Shown one piece after another: positions 1 through 4,982 of a stretch of DNA of 26,232 nt (position 1 is its first letter; each line of letters starts with the position of its first letter). The DNA lies in IMG/VR virus record IMGVR_UViG_3300005664_000070, positions 1-26,232 of that record; one strand, given 5' to 3'. Origin of the DNA: a virus. The notes below the pieces were generated by a model. That model was not told the origin of the DNA. It did not search any database and saw only the letters and a list, made by a program, of their open reading frames with translations. The translations under genes and the position numbers were made by a program.

Positions 1-208
1 AGAAACATTCTAATGGTTTCCAATCTCTACTATGTAGAGAATTTATTTCATCTATATAATCATAGGTAATTTGTTTACCGTAAGTTCGTTGATGTTTGGA
101 TTTCCTACATGATTTAGTCTTACCTATATAGATTTTATTAGGGTCTCCATAGCAGTTAGTTACTAAATAGATCTTGGTAATTTGGGAAGTTTCTTGTATA
201 TTTATCAC
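1..208 (-). CDS. GIY-YIG homing endonuclease, N-terminal part (cut by window edge)
   Basis: This is the N-terminal 69 residues of a GIY-YIG nuclease; the rest lies outside the window. The signature is plain: IYLVT, then YIGKT, then a basic stretch (CRKSKH) and KPLECF, which carries the family's catalytic Glu. By hand count 54 of 69 residues match the complete GIY-YIG gene at 13344-14057. The start is a GTG at 208: it aligns with an internal ATG of the other copy, and an in-frame stop lies a few codons upstream. It sits just downstream of the DpdA-like gene, separated by the hairpin at 251-270 that the other copy also carries. Role (family knowledge): free-standing homing endonuclease that spreads itself among related phages. 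GIY-YIG assignment is secure; total length unknown. Confidence 0.85.
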   Translation of the reverse strand, partial: MINIQETSQITKIYLVTNCYGDPNKIYIGKTKSCRKSKHQRTYGKQITYDYIDEINSLHSRDWKPLECF

Positions 209-232
209 GGTAATAATTTATTTATTGGCGTA

Positions 233-277
233 TATAAATATTACTTCCTTAAGCCTCTATTCAGAGGCTTTTATTTT
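233..277. repeat. 45-bp repeat flanking GIY-YIG gene, copy 1 (contains hairpin)
   Basis: This stretch matches 14083-14127 at 44 of 45 positions by hand count. It contains an 8-bp perfect stem (251-258 with 263-270, sequence AAGCCTCT) and a T-rich tract on the plus-strand side. In both copies it lies between the end of an upstream gene and the start of a GIY-YIG gene, and the upstream gene's last codons (reading KIKASE) lie inside it. I read it as part of the mobile cassette. Confidence 0.85.
251..270 (-). terminator. Hairpin overlapping the 3' end of the DpdA-like gene
   Basis: Perfect 8-bp inverted repeat with a 4-nt loop. The stop codon of the upstream gene is inside the hairpin. On the minus strand (gene direction) there is no U-run after the stem, whereas the plus strand has TTTTATTTTATTT after it. 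It would therefore be a better terminator for plus-strand transcripts. In the gene direction it may act as a weak terminator, a 3'-end stabiliser, or an element controlling the downstream endonuclease. Confidence 0.5.
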
Positions 278-1069
278 ATTTACTATATTTCTAAAACAAT
301 TTATATTAGATAATATATTTTCCAAACATTCTTTATCAATATCTAAATCAAAAAATTGTTCCATTTTAGATTTTGATTTAGTTTTAAAATTTTGTTCTGT
401 ATATAAACCTTCTTCAATAGCTTTAATAATTGGATTAGAAGTATCAATACTATTTACTATTCCAGGTAATGCCTGATTATAATAATGGAATTCTGTCACA
501 TCTGTTGCTCCAAGAAGATGGATCCAATGATGTTCTTTTATTATATTTTTATTCCATAATCTTCGAATAAGTGTAATTCTACCAATTTTTGCTTTTTCAA
601 TTTTATCTTCAACGGAACCAACTTCATTTTGATAAGCAATAGAAGAGTGATTAAAAGCAAAGTGCCTATATCCTAAATCGATGCATTGTTGGTATAGTTG
701 TTCTATTTCAGAAAATGTTTTACCTTGTAAAACTACCATTAAATTTAAATGGGGTTCTAATACTCCTGTTTTTTTAAGAGACATCCAATATTTAGCATCT
801 TTAGCAGTAGCTGTAGCATCGTTCCAAGTATCTACAGGAATAAAAATTGTTGGTTTTGATTGTTTAATAAGTTGGATTAATTCTTGAATGGTAGGTACTT
901 CACCTTCAAATAACCCACAATCCAAAATTTTCATCCCATTATATTCATCCATAAACTTTTTATACTTGTCATATCTAGTATAGAAGTAGGGGAGTATATA
1001 TTGAAAGTCATTATACTCTTTACTTTTCTCCAATAAACATAGAGGAGACTCATGTGAAATTAATATCAT
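257..1069 (-). CDS. dpdA: TGT-like 7-deazaguanine transglycosylase (DpdA-like)
   Basis: Member of the tRNA-guanine transglycosylase (TGT) fold. These enzymes exchange guanine for a 7-deazaguanine base; phage DpdA proteins do this in DNA. Visible landmarks: ILDCGLFEG with Asp50 (position of the TGT general-acid Asp, normally DSGGFQ), IPVDTW with Asp80, VVLQG with Gln115 (TGT VQGG), HLLGATD at 184-190, and SIDTSNP with Asp209 at the nucleophile position. At 270 residues it is about 100 shorter than bacterial TGT and has no CxCxxC...H zinc site, which argues against an ordinary tRNA TGT. It is the last gene of an operon that begins with queD, which makes a precursor of the same base. Its last six residues (KIKASE) lie in a repeat shared with another locus. 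DNA rather than tRNA as substrate is inference. Confidence 0.75.
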   Translation of the reverse strand: MILISHESPLCLLEKSKEYNDFQYILPYFYTRYDKYKKFMDEYNGMKILDCGLFEGEVPTIQELIQLIKQSKPTIFIPVDTWNDATATAKDAKYWMSLKKTGVLEPHLNLMVVLQGKTFSEIEQLYQQCIDLGYRHFAFNHSSIAYQNEVGSVEDKIEKAKIGRITLIRRLWNKNIIKEHHWIHLLGATDVTEFHYYNQALPGIVNSIDTSNPIIKAIEEGLYTEQNFKTKSKSKMEQFFDLDIDKECLENILSNINCFRNIVNKIKASE

Positions 1070-1071
1070 AA

Positions 1072-1197
1072 TTATTTATATTTAAATATGTAACCTTTTA
1101 TTGCTTCTTTAGCCACAATCAATGCTTTATCTTCACAACTAACTTCAACATCGAAATCAACATTAAAACTTACTTTACCTTGTATATTAAATTCCAT
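1072..1197 (-). CDS. 41-aa hypothetical protein
   Basis: A short open frame that exactly fills the gap between the 2H phosphoesterase (stop at 1200) and the DpdA-like gene (start at 1069), two nucleotides from each. The peptide starts MEFNIQGKVSFNVDFDVEV, alternating hydrophobic and polar residues as in a beta-hairpin, followed by an Ala/Lys-rich likely helix (DKALIVAKEAIKGY). I do not recognise it. The tight fit and normal ATG make it a likely real operon member. Confidence 0.6.
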   Translation of the reverse strand: MEFNIQGKVSFNVDFDVEVSCEDKALIVAKEAIKGYIFKYK

Positions 1198-1199
1198 AA

Positions 1200-1754
1200 T
1201 TATATTTCTATTTCATCTTGGGTTCCATCTGGTTTACTATAAACTGCATAACTAGGTTGTAAATTAAATTGTGTTCCTTTATATGCGTCTACATATTTTT
1301 GTCCTTCTCCTTTTTTCAAATAAGCAATCGTCATATGAGGATGATATTCATATGGAGATTCTTTATGAGGAAATGACTTAAGTTGTGTATTTATTTTTCC
1401 TAATACATTTCCTCCTTTAATTTTATAACCAACATCAAATTTAAGTACATCATATTCGGGATTATCAAAAATTGACATATTTGATACCATAAAAGTTTTA
1501 TCTAAATCATGACCATTTATTACTCTAGTTATATCATCTGTTGTTACTTCTGGATGTAAACCAAATAATAAAGTACAATGAGGTTCTGATTCTAAACCGA
1601 ATGATGGGTCTTCTTCGTCAACGTAAATATCTTCTTCTTTTATAGCACTATGGATTTTAAATATTTGAGGGAAATTAAAATATAACATAGCACACCCGAA
1701 TTCATGATTGTGATCTTCTAGAAGTAGTTGATTAATTGCTTTTCTTATATCCAT
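1200..1754 (-). CDS. 2H phosphoesterase (2'-5' RNA ligase/phosphodiesterase superfamily)
   Basis: Two HxT motifs define the 2H superfamily and both are present: H59-C-T61 in EPHCTLLFG and H140-M-T142 in YHPHMTIAY, about 80 residues apart as expected for the bilobed fold. Members hydrolyse or ligate 2'-5' or cyclic phosphodiester bonds in RNA or cyclic nucleotides; the phage anti-CBASS protein Acb1 belongs to this superfamily, as do enzymes that repair RNA ends. The gene lies between queD and the DpdA-like gene, two nucleotides after a 62-aa gene, so it is probably co-expressed with a putative DNA-modification pathway. The N-terminus (MDIRKAINQLLLED) is a short amphipathic segment ending in an L-x-E site, faintly like the tag on three other small proteins here. 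Family is clear; substrate is unknown. Confidence 0.8.
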   Translation of the reverse strand: MDIRKAINQLLLEDHNHEFGCAMLYFNFPQIFKIHSAIKEEDIYVDEEDPSFGLESEPHCTLLFGLHPEVTTDDITRVINGHDLDKTFMVSNMSIFDNPEYDVLKFDVGYKIKGGNVLGKINTQLKSFPHKESPYEYHPHMTIAYLKKGEGQKYVDAYKGTQFNLQPSYAVYSKPDGTQDEIEI

Positions 1755-1755
1755 A

Positions 1756-1944
1756 TTAAATAGTTATTGATGTTTTATTTTTATTTTGGATACAAGCCAT
1801 TGTATTATATGAATATAATATATCACTAACATTATATTTTTCTTCCAAAATATATTCCATATTTTCACGAGTTATATAACCTTCGTTTTGTAAAACATAT
1901 AATACTCTCATAACATCTTCCAGTAGTGGTGTTGTATTTTTCAT
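1756..1944 (-). CDS. 62-aa hypothetical protein
   Basis: No family recognised. The N-terminal two thirds (LLEDVMRVLYVLQNEGYITRE) reads as helices and could be a small winged-helix-like fold (NEGYITRENMEYIL), but this is only an impression. Its start overlaps the stop of the upstream 134-aa gene by 4 nt (ATGA), which suggests translational coupling inside the queD-dpdA operon. Confidence 0.55.
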   Translation of the reverse strand: MKNTTPLLEDVMRVLYVLQNEGYITRENMEYILEEKYNVSDILYSYNTMACIQNKNKTSITI

Positions 1945-2345
1945 TCTCTAATTAATTTATGATTATCCCATTTGAAGTTACCAATAATTACCCCACTTTG
2001 TATTATACAAGTATTTATAATTTCAAATAAATTAGAAAGATATATTTCTATCATATATCCATCAGGATGAATTAATTCAGCCCAATCTTGACTTTTACCA
2101 GATCTATAACCATTTATTTTCCATCCACTTCTAAATGTTTCTTTTATAATATAAATGGGGAGATTTTGTTTTTCCCAATATGTATTTCCCCAATTTTCAA
2201 ATGATTTAGGAATTTCCCCCCTTTGAGTAAATTTAGATAAAAATCCTGTTTTAGGGATATTTGGAGATGAAGGATATTTATCCCAAATTTTTAAAAGAAA
2301 TTCATCTTCTTCTAATATATAACAAGGTTCATATAACTTTTTCAT
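1941..2345 (-). CDS. 134-aa hypothetical protein
   Basis: No family recognised. The protein is soluble and rich in Trp, Tyr and Gly, with a motif-like middle (FRSGWKINGYRSGKSQDWA) followed by a hydrophobic beta segment (GYMIEIYLSNLFEII). It begins 2 nt after queD and overlaps the next gene by 4 nt, so it is firmly part of the operon. A role in deazaguanine metabolism cannot be read from the sequence. Confidence 0.6.
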   Translation of the reverse strand: MKKLYEPCYILEEDEFLLKIWDKYPSSPNIPKTGFLSKFTQRGEIPKSFENWGNTYWEKQNLPIYIIKETFRSGWKINGYRSGKSQDWAELIHPDGYMIEIYLSNLFEIINTCIIQSGVIIGNFKWDNHKLIRE

Positions 2346-2347
2346 AA

Positions 2348-2812
2348 CTATTCTTGGTAAATTCCACTATTTTTTGTATTCTCATTACATTCAACTTTAA
2401 CGACTTTAACTCTTCCACCTTCAGTTTTAGAAAATACATCATTAAATTTATTGAATACTAATTTAGCAGCACTTTCTGCTCCAATTCTATCCATAGTAAC
2501 TAGTTTAAGTAATCCTAATTCTTCCATCATTTGAAATGATTCTAATTGTGGATCATCTTTTTCAATAATTGTAGTATGATCAAACATATCATTTAACCAA
2601 TCTTTCAAACCATTTCTACTAAATAATCCAAAATCAACTATCCAATTCATTTCATCAAGTTGATCTTCTTCATAACCATCTTTGGAAGCAAACCATACTT
2701 TAAATGTAAATGCATAACCATGTAATAATTGACAATGACTATGTTGCGCTTTGTGTTGTCTAATAGCAACAGAAAAATTATCAAATATTTTTGTTGATAA
2801 ATAAGTACCCAT
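2348..2812 (-). CDS. queD: QueD-like 6-carboxytetrahydropterin synthase
   Basis: QueD converts dihydroneopterin triphosphate to 6-carboxytetrahydropterin, the second step from GTP to preQ0, precursor of queuosine and of 7-deazaguanines in DNA. Family landmarks: Cys27 in HCQLLHGY (QueD nucleophile position), FDHT with Asp78-His79 (catalytic pair), and VKVECNENTKNSGIY with Glu141 (pterin-binding Glu). Two of the usual three zinc histidines differ by my alignment: the canonical HGH is HGY (Tyr33), and the first ligand aligns with Ile17, though His20, His24 and His26 are nearby. It is the first gene of the operon that ends with the DpdA-like enzyme. It could instead be another PTPS-fold pterin enzyme, but the TGT-like partner favours QueD. 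FolE, QueE and QueC are not in the window. Confidence 0.8.
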   Translation of the reverse strand: MGTYLSTKIFDNFSVAIRQHKAQHSHCQLLHGYAFTFKVWFASKDGYEEDQLDEMNWIVDFGLFSRNGLKDWLNDMFDHTTIIEKDDPQLESFQMMEELGLLKLVTMDRIGAESAAKLVFNKFNDVFSKTEGGRVKVVKVECNENTKNSGIYQE

Positions 2813-2818
2813 ATTTTG

Positions 2819-2850
2819 TATTTTTATAATTTTATTTATATGAATATATG
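2819..2850 (-). promoter_or_regulatory. Candidate promoter of the queD operon
   Basis: Just after the hairpin behind the endolysin gene, the minus strand reads CATATATTCATATAAATA before the queD start. It shares ATATATTC with the repeated element upstream of the polymerase gene and of the 43-aa ORF, and contains TATAAATA, the T4 late-promoter word. In DNA this AT-rich such words arise by chance, so the call rests mainly on position between a hairpin and an operon start. Confidence 0.35.
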
Positions 2851-2851
2851 A

Positions 2852-2870
2852 AGGCCTTTATAAAAGGCCT
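2852..2870 (-). terminator. Hairpin after the endolysin gene
   Basis: Perfect 8-bp stem AGGCCTTT/AAAGGCCT with a 3-nt loop, between the endolysin stop and the queD start. The downstream tract in the gene direction (TCATATATTC) is AU-rich but not a true U-run. It probably separates the lysis unit from the queD operon. Confidence 0.55.
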
Positions 2871-2896
2871 AATAATTTTTAATATATTTTCTGAAT

Positions 2897-3547
2897 TTAG
2901 ATATATTCTGCGTATTTTAACGTTAGTTGAATTCGTTCTTGTAAACCTTTATCTCCCCCATTTATTATTTTAGATATTCTTGTTATAGTAGGAATACTAA
3001 AACCTCTATCACATTCTTTCCATACTCCAAATCTTGAAAAGTAGAACATAGCTGACTCGAATGCATATTTAGTTGCTACTAAATCTGGGTTTGTCATTAT
3101 TTCTGGATCTTTTATAAATTGTGAGAATAATAAATAATTTGCTCTACCTGTTAATTGTAACGCCCCTCTTCCTCTAAATTTCCAACCATCTCCCGACGCT
3201 TCATTTCCATTACCATTTTGATTTGCATAAACAAAATTAGCAATAGCTTCAGGTTTACTAACATATTTTTTAGCAAATTCTAATTCTTGTGGAGAAATTA
3301 CTTTATCTTTATTTAAATCGAAATCATGTTTAAATACTCTAGCTAAATTTTCGGCACTTTTATAGTTTAAATTTTCAATAAAAGTATCAAAATGACCAGT
3401 CTCATGATTTACTTGTGCAAAAAAATGTGCTCCCCTTTGAAGAGTTGTTATTTTAAGATATTTACATGTTGCTTTAAAAGTATTTTTACCAAATACCCCA
3501 TCAGGTTCTACTCCACTATTTTTTTGTAATATCTGTAACGAATTCAT
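2897..3547 (-). CDS. Endolysin, GH19 chitinase-like, with EF-hand loop
   Basis: Cell-wall hydrolase for host lysis. The N-terminus (SGVEPDGVFGKNTFKA) resembles the first repeat of a peptidoglycan-binding domain. The catalytic part has the GH19 pattern: FFAQVNHETGHF with candidate proton-donor Glu49, IENLNY at 57-62, and FRGRGALQLTGRANY at 124-138. Between them is a 12-residue loop, D77-L-N-K-D-K-V-I-S-P-Q-E88, that fits the EF-hand calcium pattern (acidic/polar at 1, 3, 5, 9 and Glu at 12; the usual Gly at 6 is Lys). No signal peptide is visible, so export should depend on a holin. It is the last gene of the lysis cassette, starting 2 nt after a 78-aa membrane protein. Confidence 0.88.
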   Translation of the reverse strand: MNSLQILQKNSGVEPDGVFGKNTFKATCKYLKITTLQRGAHFFAQVNHETGHFDTFIENLNYKSAENLARVFKHDFDLNKDKVISPQELEFAKKYVSKPEAIANFVYANQNGNGNEASGDGWKFRGRGALQLTGRANYLLFSQFIKDPEIMTNPDLVATKYAFESAMFYFSRFGVWKECDRGFSIPTITRISKIINGGDKGLQERIQLTLKYAEYI

Positions 3548-3549
3548 AT

Positions 3550-3786
3550 TTATTCTTCTTTTGATTTATTAATATTAGACCAAGTAGTTAAACCAAATAA
3601 GGCTGCAATAAAAGTATAGTCAATTGTTAACACCATTTCTAATTGTGTTAAATTACCTATCATTAACCATTTAGTATGAACAATAATTACTAATACAATT
3701 AACACGAATGCTGTTAATTTTTTAGAGCTAAATCCTTCCTCATTAGTTTTAAAACTATTTAATAAATCATCTAATATTTTTTTCAT
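3550..3786 (-). CDS. Small two-TM membrane protein, holin candidate
   Basis: 78 residues: a short charged N-terminus (KKILDDLLNSFKTNEEG), two hydrophobic segments at about 26-42 (AFVLIVLVIIVHTKWL) and 55-69 (TFIAALFGLTTW), and a charged tail (NINKSKEE). Size, topology and position directly upstream of the endolysin (2-nt gap) fit a class II holin or spanin-like accessory. No specific family recognised; the function is inferred from position. Confidence 0.6.
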   Translation of the reverse strand: MKKILDDLLNSFKTNEEGFSSKKLTAFVLIVLVIIVHTKWLMIGNLTQLEMVLTIDYTFIAALFGLTTWSNINKSKEE

Positions 3787-3798
3787 TTTTAAATATTA

Positions 3799-4410
3799 TT
3801 AAATAGATTTTTCTTCTTCATCTTCTTCAAATATATTATCGAATGAAGAATCTATTTTGTTAGTAATTTTTTTCTCAAATAAATTTAGTATATTATCCCA
3901 AAATTTAAATATTCTTGGTTTATATCCATATATTTTTTCATGATTTTCTCCTATACTATGAATTTCAAATCCACAAGATAATAACCAAACAGTTCCTTGT
4001 AAACTTATACTAATAATATAAACCCAAGTTAGACCCATTATTTCTATCATTATTGAGGTTACTGCTAATAAAAATGACAATAACGATACTCCTAATAATT
4101 TCCATAATGTTCTATATAACTTATAAGATTTTACATAAGGTTTTTTTGGATCTTTAAATTTTATTAAACTCTTATGTTTAGCTGCTTTTAAACCTGTTAT
4201 CAAATCCGCTAGGCACACAATACAGAACATTATAGTTCCTACTACCATTAACACTATTGGAATTAATAAATGTTTAAGATCAGTACCATTCGTTAAAGTT
4301 TCAAACCAAAAAGTTAAAGGCATAGATAATGAAAACGACAACAATGATAATGTTCCTTTTTTAAATGATATTATTTTCCATATAAAATTTAACGCTACTT
4401 CAAATACCAT
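3799..4410 (-). CDS. Membrane protein of the lysis cassette, probable holin
   Basis: 203 residues with about four membrane segments (around 18-36, 49-70, 104-124 and 126-146) and a long, charged cytoplasmic tail ending EEDEEEKSI. The piece CLADLITGLKAAKHK, followed by a basic stretch and KLYRTLWKLLGVSLL, resembles the D-x-x-TG...KA region of large phage holins common in Bacteroidota phages. Its start overlaps the preceding 151-aa membrane protein by 16 nt, and a 12-nt gap separates it from the 78-aa membrane protein. It is probably the pore former or an accessory; which of the three membrane proteins is the holin cannot be decided here. Confidence 0.6.
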   Translation of the reverse strand: MVFEVALNFIWKIISFKKGTLSLLSFSLSMPLTFWFETLTNGTDLKHLLIPIVLMVVGTIMFCIVCLADLITGLKAAKHKSLIKFKDPKKPYVKSYKLYRTLWKLLGVSLLSFLLAVTSIMIEIMGLTWVYIISISLQGTVWLLSCGFEIHSIGENHEKIYGYKPRIFKFWDNILNLFEKKITNKIDSSFDNIFEEDEEEKSI

Positions 4411-4850
4411 TTAATAAAATTTATTGATATTAATAATATTATTGTGCTTAATAATATAGGTTGGATGAAAATAACATATGTTATAGCAGGAAATGATATT
4501 AATAATGATATTAAAGATATAACTTGAACAAATGAAAACATACAACTTATTATTTTCGTACTCAAACAACTAGTATATCGAAAAGACTTAAATATAAAAA
4601 ATAAACTAAATATAAATAATTCTAAAGTTGCAAATAATGGGAACCAAAACAATAAATAATTATCCCCTTTATTAGTAATTATTGCTGGATTGTTGCTATC
4701 TGGTATAAAAAAAGAAATTATTTCTATAAATGATACTAAAAAAATTACCAAAGCCATAGAATAATCTAATGTTTTTTTATTACTTATCTCTTTTACTTTA
4801 GTGATTAGAGAAGTTTTCTTTCCTAAACTTTCATCAGGTATTCTGGGCAT
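4395..4850 (-). CDS. Multi-spanning membrane protein, first gene of the lysis cassette
   Basis: 151 residues with about four hydrophobic segments (roughly 31-49, 66-87, 98-118, 122-148) after a basic N-terminus (KVKEISNKKTLDY). No known family recognised. It overlaps the next gene by 16 nt, which implies coupling, and is the promoter-proximal gene of the unit after the nrdJ terminator. It could be an antiholin, a superinfection-exclusion protein or a holin partner; sequence alone does not decide. Confidence 0.6.
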   Translation of the reverse strand: MPRIPDESLGKKTSLITKVKEISNKKTLDYSMALVIFLVSFIEIISFFIPDSNNPAIITNKGDNYLLFWFPLFATLELFIFSLFFIFKSFRYTSCLSTKIISCMFSFVQVISLISLLISFPAITYVIFIQPILLSTIILLISINFIKWYLK

Positions 4851-4885
4851 AATATGTAGGTTAAAATATACTCATAAATATATAA

Positions 4886-4902
4886 GGCCCCTATAAGGGG
4901 CC
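4886..4902 (-). terminator. Terminator after nrdJ
   Basis: 6-bp GC-only stem GGCCCC/GGGGCC with a 5-nt loop followed by TTATATATTTAT on the minus strand. It lies between the RNR stop and the first lysis gene and is the likely end of the nrdJ transcript. The AT-rich stretch right after it (TTATATATTTATGAGTATATTTT) could hold the lysis promoter. Confidence 0.65.
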
Positions 4903-4982
4903 GAATAATTTAATTAATTTCTAATGAAAGAGTGTAGATCCAACATTCTACTCCCATATATTTATATATCATGTTTTATTTA

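Noticed and set aside
174-476. 100-codon plus-strand frame at the left end
   Set aside because: Overlaps the end of the DpdA-like gene and the GIY-YIG start on the opposite strand; low-complexity Ile/Leu/Phe composition is typical of antisense AT-rich DNA.
4910-4972. 20-codon minus-strand frame between nrdJ and its terminator
   Set aside because: Very short, no motif, no conserved spacing; the density of such frames in AT-rich DNA makes chance likely.
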